Assembly (NCBI GenBank): GCA_030762175.1 | Contig: CM060840.1 | Location: forward strand, 41,501,501 to 41,565,500 | Source: Metallyticus violacea | Taxonomy: Eukaryota > Arthropoda > Insecta > Mantodea > Metallyticidae | DNA length: 64,000 nt | Direction of reading: 5' to 3' | Shown: piece by piece, positions 11,645 through 23,237 of the stretch | Numbering within the stretch: the stretch's first letter is position 1 | Layout: every line of letters begins with the position of its first letter | Translations under genes and position numbers: made by a program | Notes under the pieces: model-generated | What the model was told of the DNA's origin: nothing | Databases searched by the model: none | The model's input: the letters and a program-made list of their open reading frames with translations, nothing else

Positions 11645-12371
11645 AACACAAAGACACGCCTTTCTACATTTAGTGGCAGATGAGGACGTTTCTTCCTCTG
11701 GCTTGTTTTCTTGTGGTATGGCCTCCCATTGCCCCCGCAAAGCTTACCGAAATTCATTTAGGCTCTCGGAAACACCTTGACGGACATTTTCCCCCATATG
11801 TCCCAAACATGCTCAATGGGTTTGAAGTCAGGGCTGGTCAAACTTATACGCAAGTACTTTGCCACAATGCGGGCCACATGTGAATGGCCATTGTCATGCA
11901 TGAAGCGAAAATCATTGTCAAAATATGGAGCAAAGGGGATTGCTCCTGAAGAAGTTCTTCAATACCGATTTGCATTCAGGGCCCCGTTCTCCACGAAAAC
12001 CAACTCAGGCTTGGCTTCCATACTGATACCAGTCCACACCATGACACCTCCCTTGAAAGTCATTGTCAATGAGAAGGTGCAAGGGGCATATCTTTTTCCA
12101 GTTCCCCTCCATACTCTTTCCCAGCCATCAGGCGATCTTGGGCTGAACTTCAATTCATCCGTGAAATGGACAGCTTTCAATTGCTTCTCAGTCCACTCTG
12201 GATGTTGAGGAGCAAAGGCAAAAGACGTGCTTGCTGGGTGGAGCAGGAATTGGGTGCTCGGGGGATGTAGTAGTTGATCGCTGAGTTGATGGTGGTCTCG
12301 ATGTCTGCCCGGGCTGCTCGCCGGATGGCGTCGTTTGCTCCAAATTTGTTGAATTTTATCTCAGGGTCCAC
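11645..12371 (-). pseudogene. Tc1-family transposase pseudogene
   Basis: Tc1 transposases move DNA at TA sites through a DD34E triad. Reading down from 12371 on the minus strand: a linker region, then HPEWTEKQLKAVHFTDELKF near 12215-12155 (first Asp in FTDE), GWERVWRGTGKRYAPC, GGVMVWTGIS, then FMHDNGHSHVARIVAKYL near 11905-11850 (second Asp) and SPDFKPIEHVWDIWG near 11830-11785 (catalytic Glu in PIEH). Only 26 residues separate the second Asp from the Glu instead of 34, so an internal deletion of about 24 bases is likely. Stops and frameshifts follow. The N-terminal paired-type helix-turn-helix was not clearly found. It is inactive. Confidence 0.88.
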
Positions 12372-12524
12372 CGGAGTGTTTCGGGATCAGTATAGATCCA
12401 CGGGAACGAGAAATATATTGCCCAAAAATACACAAGTTGACTTGTTTAAAATATTTTATTCACATGTAAAGTACTTCCTAACCGTTCGCCGCTGACTTCG
12501 CTACTCACTTAGACTGGCTTCCTG

Positions 12525-12690
12525 AGTGAATATCTGGATGTCTGAATGTCCCTCTGAATCTATGAATGTGCGAGTGTAAATCTGTGAATGTATTACTACT
12601 GAATGTCTAAATGTGAATCTATGAATGTCCGACTTCTACGAGTGTGAAATGCGCCTCCGAATGCCCCTCTACCGAATGCGTGAATTCTTC
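12525..12690 (+). repeat. Degenerate TGAATGT-type minisatellite
   Basis: The motif TGAATGT or TGAATCTATGAATGTCC recurs many times (for example at 12543, 12556, 12567, 12585, 12600 and 12617), with irregular spacing and mutations. It lies just upstream of the Tc1 remnant and is probably an old, decayed short tandem repeat. Confidence 0.6.
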
Positions 12691-13528
12691 TCTGACTTCT
12701 GTACTCTAGTTTTTCTACTACATCGCCACGCCTTTCGCTAAATTAAATTCCCTCGTATGTTATCTATTTTCGTGTTGTACTTTCATCATTGGTTATCCTA
12801 AAATTATTTATATCTAAGTTCTCCTGATTCGTTAACTTTTATCCGAAGACCATTGGCTAGAATTATTCTTTCCCCCCTGATCTAAGGTCTTCCCACGAAC
12901 TTGAATTTTCCCAGAACAAGCTGTCATAAATTTCGGCCCTTTCATTACATTCTGATTTCTATTGAAAATCTTTTGCCTTCCTTAGTCTGTAGATTCCTAA
13001 ATGTTCCTAGAGATTAAGCACGTGTTTTCGGCTTTCCTGTAATAAAACATTTTCGTCTCCGTTCTGACATTTTCATTTTCTCTTAAATATTGCTAAGTCT
13101 GACTTTGTTAAATACTGTCCCGTTACGGCCACATGTTTCTCTTATTGTCAACTCCTAAGTATTTCCTGGGTAGAAGGTTCGTGACCTAACAAAAGATAGT
13201 TTACCCTTTCTTCAGCCTTGTCTAAGGAGCGGCCAGTGAGTGGAGAGGCGTCAGGTATACATTCTCTTTCTAACATGTTTTACACAAAATGTATACAAAA
13301 CCCTTTTGTGAAATACAAGTTACAAATTACTTCGATTCCTGTTATACCTATCTCAAAATGATTTTTTATACATATGCATAACAATTATCCTTATCAAATA
13401 TAATGCCTTTATAAATATCACTCTGCAGCCTTTTAATTAAATTATTAAAGGCAGCCTTATTTCCGGCTTCATGGGTAAGCAAGGGACCTCTGGCTGGTCT
13501 TCTAGAGCTGAACTGTTCTTCAAATCTT
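12691..13528. other. Non-coding stretch
   Basis: Mixed-composition sequence without a recognisable gene or repeat. It ends at the truncated SINE B. Confidence 0.45.
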
Positions 13529-13712
13529 CCAGGTTTTCCTCAGTCCTCATAAATGGCAAATGTCGGGGAGGTACCTAAAACTTAGGCTGAAACGTTTACT
13601 TCCTTAAAAATGCTTTTCCAGTACATTTCATCTCATGTATCATCAGTGTCCACCATCCGTGGTGCCTCAGAAGTAAAAATGGGCGTTAAATCCCGTTCAA
13701 AAAAAAAAAAAA
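13529..13712 (+). mobile_element. SINE B, 5'-truncated body and tail
   Basis: It begins at CCAGGTTTTCCTCAGTCCTC and matches the bodies of the copies at 10450 and 63540 through GGAGGTACCT, TGTATCATCAG, GGTGCCTCAG and GGGCGTTAAA, and ends in an A run at 13698-13711. The tRNA-like head is missing. No clear TSD was found. Confidence 0.85.
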
Positions 13713-13719
13713 CTCTTAT

Positions 13720-15564
13720 GCTATCTGATCCTGGTTTTTTTGCAGTAGATACTACAAAGTTCCTTAATTTTCGGTATGGCCTTTGTGTAGTAGAGACATT
13801 GATTCGTAACAACTGGGCAACATAACATACATCGTTCATCTTCCTACAGGGCAACTGGTTTAGCAGTCTCCTCTCGACTTAACACTATCTTTATCTCATG
13901 AAACGTTCTGTTAAACTTATTGAAATACCTCAACAATAATATAAAATTGATGTAACAATAAAAACACAACAATGCAACTAGACATTTAAATTTCCCAGGT
14001 GTAAAAATTGTATTCATATTCAAGTTCATACAATAAAGGAAATTATAAACTCAAAATGATATCCGAAATCACAACAGTGGTTGTAAAATGTTTGGACAAA
14101 TTTAATGTTCAAAAAATTAATCTAATTGTAATAATGCTTAAAATTAAAAATATTCAAACAAACCAGGTGTTTCATTTATTTTTTATTTATTTATTTACCT
14201 CTCAATGTATATGCACTGCTCAAAATTCTAATTTCTCTGTAACTATCATATTTACTTAGTTTCCCCTCTCTTTCCTTGTCTAAAAATGTACTTTATGACT
14301 GCAAGTTTCCGCTATGAGGGTGTTATCTGCTGATACCGGCATAAGTTAGAAAGATATAATAGTTTTATTTTAGTTAAGGAGAATATTTCATAATTTAATT
14401 GTTATGAAGTTTATAATATATAGGGATTTTAATTTAAGTTTAGAAGATTCGTATGTTATAAGTAATATTAATTTTATTTATTCCTGGTGCTTTTCTATTT
14501 CTATTATTTAATTTACGCATCTTCCAATACATATTCATATGCCTCATAAAATATATTTCTGTATAACAGATGTATCAAGAAATGAAAACTAAAATGTACA
14601 AATTAGTATGTAGTATTTCAACAATGATGAAGTAATTATTTTCTCCTCGTTCATTTGGGAGAGAGCAGCGATTAGTGTTTGTGATATCTTCAAGAGATGT
14701 GACAGGTTTAGATGAGAAATCAGCAAGTTGTAACTTAGGATGTCTGATATACTACTAAACACATAATGCTTAGATACTTCTGCTTCTCCATATTTTAAGC
14801 TTTGATCATGGTGAAGTTCTTAACTTACCCCTCCCACACACAGACTCTCTCTTCGGCGTCCACCTCTTTCTCTTTCCATATCCAGCAATGTTTCTGCAAT
14901 CATGCTCTCTCTCTCTTTCTCTAACACTCTCTCATAGCAGTTGATGAGATGCGAAACTTCGAGGAAGGAGTTAGCTAGTGGTCCAGGTTTTGTGGCCAGT
15001 TACAGAGCGGTAATGTTGCTCTTGTTTTGGATAAAGGACGGTGGTAAAACTAGGCAACAATCCCGGGAATGCGGCCGATGGGATGTAGTTCCGTTCACGT
15101 AGCCGTAAACGGTATGCCCAGATACCAGAGGTTCAAGGTGTAAAACACAGCAGCCGAAAGCTTCAACTGTAATTAAATGCGAGAAACAGTGGGAGTCAGT
15201 TAATTTCCGTTATTCTAGTTTTATTAGCAATGCTTGATATTTTGTCGATGAATGTTATATCATACCCACAGCATCAAAATGACCTAAGAAACATTTCCTG
15301 GCAATAATAACAATAACAATAAATTACCGCTTTGAAAACTGCATTCACATTATTTCAGCGTGTTCAAAACCTGTAGCTACAAATTAAACAGGAAACTTAG
15401 GTGACAGGTGACATTTGCAATTTGGGGAGAAGATTTCGTTGAAAGTGCAAACGGGGTTAAAATCTGGGTGGGGGATGGAGCTGTACATCAAAACAGGGAC
15501 CAGACTCATTAAGTAGGGACTCGTATGGTTTACACTTGAAACATGGTGGCGGATCACGATCTCA
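13720..15564. other. Non-coding; CT-rich and GC-richer patches
   Basis: Mostly AT-rich. A CT-rich patch lies at about 14845-14935, and a GC-richer block at 14930-15185 without a coherent frame. No gene was recognised. Confidence 0.4.
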
Positions 15565-16415
15565 GGTGAAAATGAACTCAGAGTTTGCTCTTTAGGTGAA
15601 GAGGAAGAATCGTGGTCACACATCCTAGCAAACTATAGAAGTACTGAGGTGTGTTGGTCTAGTGGTTACCATACTTGCTTTCTAAACCCAAGATCAGGGG
15701 TTCAAACCCGGCCAGGATCGATGGATTTTTTCGGGCGTAAAAAATCCTAAATACGGCTTCCTTCGGAAGGGAAATAAGGCCGTGGGCCCCGTGTCGTGGA
15801 TTTACAATACGTAAAAGTACCTCAAGCCTGGAAGAAGAGGCATCTGAGCAAAATTTATTGGCCGTTTCACGCCCTGAATAGAATGGGACGCTGATAGCCT
15901 GAGGTGTTAAAGGGCATACATAAATAAACCAAGTCAACAAAAGTACTGAAGTGTGAAGAAAAAAGTACCTACCGGCTTTCTTTATTGACTCTAACAGAGG
16001 ACAAGGGGCATGTTGGGCTCTGCTGGCAGGCAAGGAGGAAGAGCAGGTAGGCAAATTCATGTCGAAGGTAAGGCAGCTCAGGTCTGAAAAGGCTGAAAAC
16101 CGGGATGGAGGGCATGGGGAACTAAACTGAATTTAAAAAATGTTTGTATAGATGATATTGTGTTCTCTTACTCTACTAACAAGGGGGAAGGAGGTCTATG
16201 ATCTGGATGTTTATATCAAGATGAAATTGAGATTATTATTGCTATTATCATTATTATTTTAACAACGTTAAGCAATGAAATAGGTCTTATTTACTAATTT
16301 ATTTAAGTAAACATTTTTTTGTATATTATGAAAGGCATGTGGACCCATGCAAAGGTTGCAACGTTAATATTATGTATGTTAATTTGCATAAACACATTCA
16401 TTCATACTTTCGCTG
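15565..16415 (+). repeat. Interspersed repeat R1, copy 2 (SINE-occupied)
   Basis: Homologous in the same orientation to 9181-9620. The left part (15565-15653) and right part (15956-16415) flank a nested SINE A. Landmarks: AATCGTGGTCACAC at 15609, GAGGACAAGGGGCATG near 15995, GGAACTAAACTGAAT near 16117, a TTATTATTTTAACAACGTTAA block near 16250 and TATTATGAAAGGCATG near 16323. The class of R1 is unknown. Confidence 0.8.
15654..15940 (+). mobile_element. SINE A, full-length, nested in R1
   Basis: The tRNA-like head has TTGGTCTAGTGGTTACC (A-box-like) and GGGTTCAAACCC (B-box-like). The shared SINE A body follows: GGATTTTTTCGGGCGTAAAA, GGCTTCCTTCGGAAGGGAA, GTGGGCCCCGTGTCGT, TGAGCAAAATTT and GCCGTTTCACGCCCTGAA, ending TAAATAAACCAAGTCAAC. 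The flanking direct repeats are AAGTACTGAGGTGTG (15639-15653) and AAGTACTGAAGTGTG (15941-15955). R1 copy 1 keeps the unoccupied site at 9243-9255, which confirms both the boundaries and the insertion. Confidence 0.93.
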
Positions 16416-16934
16416 AGTGCTTAGCACGCAACATTATGCCAGTTACAAGCCAGTGCTTTGGGGGAATTTCCTTTATTGCGTAGAGCATGATAATGGCTCA
16501 GTATATTTTTTCTGTCTTACAACATCCATATGACAGAATGAACTGCTCAAGTTCAAACAAGATTTGAGCAGAGTTTTCTAAGATGTAATGCTCTAAGTTA
16601 TAAAAATAGTCCATGCTGCAGTTAATAATTTCCGGAAAAGTTATTCTCTTAGTCTTTTAAGGGATTTTTACGTTAAATACTTGTAATAATTCTTCATTTT
16701 CTATGTGGTATAAAATGTTTTATTTTATTTTATTGAATAATTAACTCTTTAAGTAATACTAAAAATTTAATTAGCTTAAATAAAATGTATGTATGAAATT
16801 TCTACTGTAACAATAAACTTTATCGGTATTGCAATTTTCAAACCACGTGTTCTGTCTTAGCTTCTTGAAATTTTAAGCTAATTTCCTTATGTGCACATTC
16901 TTATTCCAATCATCGCTTTTTCCTACATCCCCTA
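16416..16934. other. AT-rich non-coding stretch
   Basis: No gene or repeat was recognised between R1 copy 2 and the SINE D copy. Confidence 0.5.
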
Positions 16935-17245
16935 ACCATTAGGTCCTTCAGGGGGTAATACTCGAGAATCGCAATCGGGAGATATGGGGTTCAATTTCCG
17001 TTGGGCCGATCTCGACTTTTTAGTGGTTTCCCTGGTCACTTAGGCGAATGCTAGAAGGGATATTTACATTCTACAAAATTTTGCTATCCCTGTTCGTTCT
17101 GTTCAGGGCCAAAATGCCAGGGCGCGGTGTGATGGTGGCTTGCGCTTTGAAAAGACTTTATACCCCAGCATCTGGAATGGAGGCAGGCATTCTGAGAGAC
17201 TCGAACAACTCATGGGGAAGTACTCCATCGGGATAGGGTTGATGT
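16935..17245 (+). mobile_element. SINE D copy
   Basis: The tRNA-like head has CTTCAGGGGGTAATACTCGAG and GGGGTTCAATTTCC (B-box-like). The body has TTTCCCTGGTCACTTAGGCG, ATTTACATTCTAC, CAGGGC..AATGCCAGGGCG, GTGATGGTGGCTTGCGCTTT and GGGGAAGTACTCCATCGGGA. The same ordered landmarks occur at 31185-31605 (minus), 49095-49460 (plus) and 51405-51765 (minus), so this is a repeat family and not a gene. The short frame at 17048-17236 is a by-product. Confidence 0.8.
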
Positions 17246-17744
17246 ACCTGTAAATGTGTTAGGGAACCCGCCTACGTCCGCCCATAGACCCTCAGCTCAT
17301 CTTCCCGGAGGGGGATGTACGGTACTCAAAAGGAGTCATCCAATAGCAAGGCTCAATAATCGAAAGTATTGACCTCCGACCAGACAATCAATCCATCAGA
17401 GATTTAAAAGAGCCAATAAAATTATCTTTACGCTTAGAAAAATCAATATACAGTGAGGTTATTTGAGTTACGGTCGGCGGAGCGTGCACACTTACTTGGA
17501 AAAGCCAGCCATCATGATCGTGTAATGCATGTGAAGTTAGCAGCTTATAGTTACCTTGAGGAAGGCTATGTCAGCAAGTGCTTATCTTTAATGTATTACA
17601 TGCTACTTGCTATGAATTGTGTTCTAATTGGTCTTCCTTACATTTATTTTATTTAAGGACAACCTTAATCATTTTTTGATCATTAGCATTCCATTTAATT
17701 CAGGGCTGAGACAGCCGATACTTTTTGTTCATAGGCTTTTTCTT
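17246..17744. other. Non-coding stretch
   Basis: The first 150 bases, with CCCGCCTACGTCCGCCCATAG, may be an extended tail of SINE D. The 67-codon frame at 17453-17656 has no recognisable similarity. Confidence 0.35.
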
Positions 17745-17932
17745 CTAGGTTTGAGGTTAGTTTATTCGTCGTAAATCTACAATACGACACCAGTGGCTTT
17801 ACTTCCCTTCCGAAGGAAGACATGCTTTGTATTCTAATGCCCTAAAACCTCAATTGATACTGGCAGGGTTTGAAACCGTTCACTTGGGTCTACGAGAAAA
17901 GTAGGTTACCACTAGACCACGAACCAAATCTA
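17745..17932 (-). mobile_element. SINE A, 3'-truncated and diverged
   Basis: On the minus strand the tRNA-like head (TGGTCTAGTGGTAACC, then GGTTTCAAACCCTGCC) leads into the SINE A body with CTTCCTTCGGAAGGGAAGTA and GTGTCGTATTGTAGATTTACG. It stops after the AACCTCAAACC block. It is clearly more mutated than the copies at 32107 and 35596. No TSD was found. Confidence 0.82.
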
Positions 17933-17934
17933 TC

Positions 17935-20890
17935 GTTCTTCGTTAGTTATACAACTATATAAATACGCTCTTGAAGAACGGAGTTTTTACATACGGATAC
18001 ATATGCGAAAACTGGTTCTTGCAGAGAAGTGAAGGCCATTCGCAAGAAAAAATCTTGCAAACCTTATTCCAGTTAGAGAAAACGTTCGCCAACTTGTTAA
18101 AAGGTTACGAGAGACAAGAAAAGCAGTGTTCTTGCGGACGAAATACGGGAATTTCCTAAGCAGATGCAAATAAAGCACTGCCGATGAAGGGCACCATTTT
18201 CAACTTCTCTTACTAACTACTAACATTAAGAGAGGAGACTCTGTCTCTCTGTCTCTCTCTCTCTGTCTCTGTCTCTCTCTGTCTCTCTCTCTCCGGTTGC
18301 GGGGGCTGCACTTTCTCAGTAAACAATCGCGCTCAAGCGGCCCGTAACCCCAATAACTAACTGCAAAAGATGAGAATCTAGGTTTTCTATATTGTAAGGA
18401 TATGAGCAGGTAGCGAGGACACTTCAAAACACATGGATTTAAAACGATGCCTTACAAGATGGCGCCTTCAGAATTCCAGTCAGGTGGTTCATCTTAGGAA
18501 ACTGACTCCGTTATCTCCTCAGCAATGCGGTGAGAGACTTGCTATATTTAAGCGAAAACTCGTATGGGATAGTTCTTCACTCCATTTCCAGTATCTTATG
18601 AACAGTATTACATATTCATGTTGCACTCCATTTGGACTCTCAAATGTATGCACTTATCAAAGAAGGGTCCCAGGACCGTCTACTTTAATGCGCCTGCATA
18701 TACGTACCTGGCAGGTCGTTTCTATTGATGTCTCTTGACAAGTACAATTTCGTAATTCTAGGCCTTTGGTAACTTGCTGGAAATGGAGAGAAAGTAAAAT
18801 TACCAATCGTCTGTTCTGACGAATTTTCTCTCTGACCACACGCACCAAAATTCATCGTTGATTACAGTCGCCCGGTGATTTTCATATGTTTGGATGTCCT
18901 TTATTAAGGTTCGTGTTTACTATTGCATAATACATGACGTTTCCTCCATACACCTTACAACGCTGATGAGTGTATACCGGTTTCACATTCAATGTATTCA
19001 AGAAATGAATTACAGACCGCATTTCACAGCTGGCGAGAGCTCAATTGTTTTGATGATGTTAATTAGGTCGAATAATCTGATTATCTCAAAATGGTATCTG
19101 TGGCTTAGATAGATAAGGGGCTTAATGTGCATGCAAAAATTGGTAGCTACAATGCTGCAGCGGAACCTATAGAAACCTCTTTTCAAATTCTGATGAGGTA
19201 TTCTCCATGACATCGATCTTCTCATCAACGACCTTCCTGATTTATTTACCACAAACAAGGCACCTATTCCAATCCACATATAATGTGCAAGTTTAATTTT
19301 TGCAATAAATATTCCCCGAGAGCCAGGAGCTCTAAACGTATTTTCTAATGGAAATGTGAAGTATTACCTTCAACATCAGCTTTCATAACGATCAAATAAA
19401 CACATTGAAAAATGTTTCAACTATAAAAATGCATTAACAAAACCTTCGATTATTGGTACTTGGTTGAAACAAGTCGCTTAGTAGCAGCATGGGGTAACAC
19501 GTGCTGATGAAATGCACTAAACATGTTACAACAGGCAGGAAAAAGGAATAAAAAGAGTGAGCAGGGGGGTAAAAGAGAGTAAGAGAGTTCCAGTTTTTAG
19601 CTTGTTCAGACTTCGTTAGGAGGTTTTCATGAGGGTGAGCAAATGGATTTATTCGTTAAGGGAAAAAGTAAGGTTGGTTTTCGCCACGAGGAATACACGC
19701 GTGAAATTTACCGAACGTGACCCCCTTCTTGAAGTTTTTCTCTGTAGCCCGTTTAAAGCCTACTATCCATAATAAAAAGCGCTCAGTTCCCAAAACATAT
19801 AGTATTGTTCATTTATACATCAATTTTCTTTAACATCAATGTGGAACATTTTTAAATTATTGTTACATGAGTCGAGACAAGACAGTATAAAACCGTTTTA
19901 TACTCTTCTAAAAGTACAAGCAATGGTACACTAAATAAATTGCCCTGAATAACTATTTAATTTTATGAGCAAATATCGTATAAAATAGTTTAGCAAAATA
20001 TGTTCCATTAAAATATTAAAGATTTGATTGGATGCAGCTGGTAATTACTTTGCAAAAAACTATAGATAAAAAACCAATATACTTCTGCTTTCATAGCTAG
20101 AGATTAACCACTTGCTCATTAGCTGTACCGCAGTCTCAATCCAATAGTTTAATATATGTTTGGAACTATTTGGATTTACTCTTTTATATATAGACTACAG
20201 CGACAGACATTATGCTGTTACTTTACCTCTAAAATGAATTTCGTTTAAAGTACTGCAATTAAGATATTTAGTAATTACTGCCTAACAGTTAACCTAACCT
20301 TAATAGTTTGATTATACACTCAGCATTTGGTGAAACAAAGTATACTAGCGACAGATTAAAAACATGATTCGGCATTCAGCTATATTATATGTAGTACGTT
20401 GTCTATGTGTGAGCCTAGACATACGTATTCCAAAATAGGACATAATCCTATTTCCTGTAGTGATGATGATGGTGATGATGTTGTTGCTGATGAGTGTGGT
20501 CATAGCAAAGAATAGTAAAAAAGTATTGGCACCACATTTGGCACATTAAATAGTAAAAATGAGGGCACTGCTGTTGATAGTAAATGGAAAACCAGATCTA
20601 TGCAATACATTGATGGTCGCTATTTTGGAGACAGATCTGTACGAAGATTTAAAGTAGTCTTCTGAATCTTAACAATGGGCATGAGTCTACGGGAAGCATA
20701 TGACAATAATAATTCCCATAAACGCCGGTGGCACGTTGGTAACCGTATTTCGGCAAGGATATGATTGTGTAGAAGATGCATTAATTGTAGGTTGTCCTGG
20801 CATTGCAGCAAACTACCTGGAGTTGTTTCGATCTCTGCTGAGATGGATAGACAATGGGCAGTGAGGGAGTTGGTTAAGGTAGAATAATCT
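17935..20890. other. Non-coding; GC-richer block at 18433-19280
   Basis: A GC-richer block at 18433-19280 carries frames of 63-101 codons on both strands, none assignable. On the minus strand a few short stretches faintly recall mariner-type transposases but do not form a convincing order. A GAT-type trinucleotide patch lies at 20460-20495. The rest is AT-rich. Confidence 0.35.
18239..18293. repeat. TC microsatellite
   Basis: About 55 bases of CTCT repeats interrupted by TGTCTC units. The minus-strand Arg/Glu-rich frame across it (18200-18427) is an artefact of the repeat. Confidence 0.92.
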
Positions 20891-20894
20891 ATTC

Positions 20895-21035
20895 AACAGT
20901 GTTGCACGCGTAGAAATACTTACTTGGGTGTGGCAAAATTTCACACAACCGCACAGCGGGGCTGGAGATGCTTCAACATTCCCCAAAGTGCCCCTACGAC
21001 TTTGATTTCTTCCTCAGTATAAAGGAAGTATTCAG
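20895..21035 (+). pseudogene. Mariner/IS630-like transposase scrap
   Basis: One frame reads EMLQHSPKCPYDFDFFLSIK (about 20970-21029). This resembles the third-catalytic-residue region of arthropod mariner-type transposases, whose usual pattern is EVL-HPPYSPDLSPCDFDLF-KLKE, with about four residues missing where the catalytic Asp would be. The upstream bases give a weakly matching AKFHTTAQRGW in another frame. Only this scrap is recognisable, and the call rests on about 20 residues. Confidence 0.35.
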
Positions 21036-23235
21036 TGAAAAAATAAATAAATAAAATAATAATAGTAACAATAATTTTACAACCGCATAAGTATAGAAAA
21101 GGGCAATGAATATGTTGTAGAAGTACATTGCAGGAATATACGATAAAGGTATGCCGGTTCTATGTTTCCTCAGATATAGATCTGCTATCACTACATTTTT
21201 ACAATCCCCGTACTCTGCATTTGAGATGAGAAGGTGATATTTCCCAGGCACTGCGACCTCTGGTACAATACCAACAATGCAAATCTACTTGGAATACTAT
21301 ATGTCACGCTACCCTTACAGTTCCATCCACAGACTACTTCCCACTAATGTAACCAAACATGAAAGAGCACTTGTAGTTTCTTCGCAACCCAGGGCGTCCA
21401 TGGAAATGTCCTTCTCCTTTAGGACTGGATTCAGACATTGGCTGGAGCCCTAGTGAAAGGGAAATCAGCCCTTCCAGTCAGAAGAATTTATACTTCGAAT
21501 GAAGGTGTTATGGGGGACAGAGGTGGGTAATATTGGTGGATTGAAATGTGGTAATAACCGTAATTGTGGATTATCCACTTCAAACTCCATTTCGCCGCAA
21601 AGAAAATAAGATACCTGATTTGCAGTTACGGAAACCCAGTATAACAAGTTTATACAATATGTAGCAGACAAAATGCTAAACGCCAGAGGATGTTTTAGTT
21701 GATATTTTTAGTTAATTACATCATTTTTATGGAATATACATTCAGGTGATTCAAAACTCTTTAGCAAATAATACTTATCCAATGTTTGTTGGATTTTGTC
21801 TTGAAGACAGCAGCAGTCATAGACATGATTTTAAATAGGTAACCGTTACATGATCAGAGCCAGTTAACATTGTCCGCATCTTCAGAAAGTCTCTCAATAT
21901 ATTCAGCATTGAAGGTATGCAAACACCACATGTTCATTTATATTAAAAAGAAGATAAATTAATGCCTGATTGAAAGAATCGGATAATGCACAACAATTTA
22001 AGAGGTTCCCTCTAACATTTTTAGATTTGGAATTATTTACAAGTAATGTGTTTTTATTCTTTAGAAAGTTATTTGCTTCCTGTCTGACGCAGGAAACGGA
22101 TAAAGTTGTACATATATGTAAAAAAAGGATCACTTTGCAATCTATTTTAAGAGTTTTTAATTTCAAATAATATTTTTCCCAGATAATAATCGATAACAAA
22201 GTTAATGTCTGAAAATAAACTAATAGTGAAACATTATTAACAAAGGAATGCATGTTTATAAGACAAGGTACCCAAAAAAGACAGTATGTCCCAACCTTTC
22301 TTCAGCATTCGCCATAGAGGGAATGTACCAGCCTTTATTTTCTTTATCTTTACCTTCTATTATAGTGTTCAATTAATCATTTTTTATTTTAGGTTCATTT
22401 TACTCCAACTTAGTATATGTTCTCTGCTTGCTAGAGTATATTGTGAGCCTTTCATGCTCCTTTAATTTAATTTCGTATTTATATTTCTGTATGCTGAGCT
22501 TACTGCGCTATATCTGAATAACTTCTTTATATTTATTTTATTGTTTTATTTCTGTGTTCATCATGGGCGTAGCACAAGATTTAAGATAAATAAAATTAGC
22601 TTTAAAGTGTTTCATACTATAAATAGATATGTTATATAGATTATTCTGCACATCATTATCATAATTGTCAGTAAATTATAGTTCATCCTAGCTCTGGAAA
22701 ATGTGGATTGCAATGAAAACGTCAACGTTTGATAATCCGTAAATATTTGGATTTTTTTTTCTAAATTACCCAGTAACAGACTGATTGGGGTATTAGTAAA
22801 CTTAAAAGGCAATATTATTTTAAAATTCATTTACATTCATCAAACAATCTTTTGCAATAAAAGTTGGTGTGTTTAACTAAAAATCTAGGTCTCAATATTA
22901 CTTATGTGCGTAAAATGATCAATTTGAAAGATTCCTTCCTCCTTTATAAAGAGTACATTTTGTGCATATTCTATTAATTTATAATAAAGCTCTTATTATG
23001 TGTATTATTGTTTATATATTAAACATTAAGCCATGTAATATTTTCTAATACGTTCTATATTTACACAATGCCATATCTTCAAAATAAATTGTAAGGTTAT
23101 AGTGTAACTTTGTCAAAAGTTGGATTTTGTTTATTATTTGGACTTTATGATCATATTCCAATGTTAACGTTTAAGAATAGTTTTAATGCAATATCGAGGT
23201 ACATAAAATTTGACGTCTTTTCAAATTCAAATATA
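21036..23235. other. AT-rich non-coding stretch
   Basis: No gene or repeat was recognised. The 116-codon frame at 21903-22253 (minus) is Leu/Phe/Asn-rich, lies in AT-rich sequence and shows no domain, so it is not called. Confidence 0.45.
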
Positions 23236-23237
23236 TA

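Noticed and set aside
9181..16415. R1 copies as the two LTRs of a retrotransposon
   Set aside because: The copies are directly repeated about 6 kb apart, but the interval holds a Tc1 pseudogene and SINEs and no gag, protease, reverse transcriptase or integrase. No TG..CA ends were found.
21903..22253. 116-codon minus frame
   Set aside because: AT-rich, low-complexity composition, an overlapping opposite-strand frame, and no recognisable motif.
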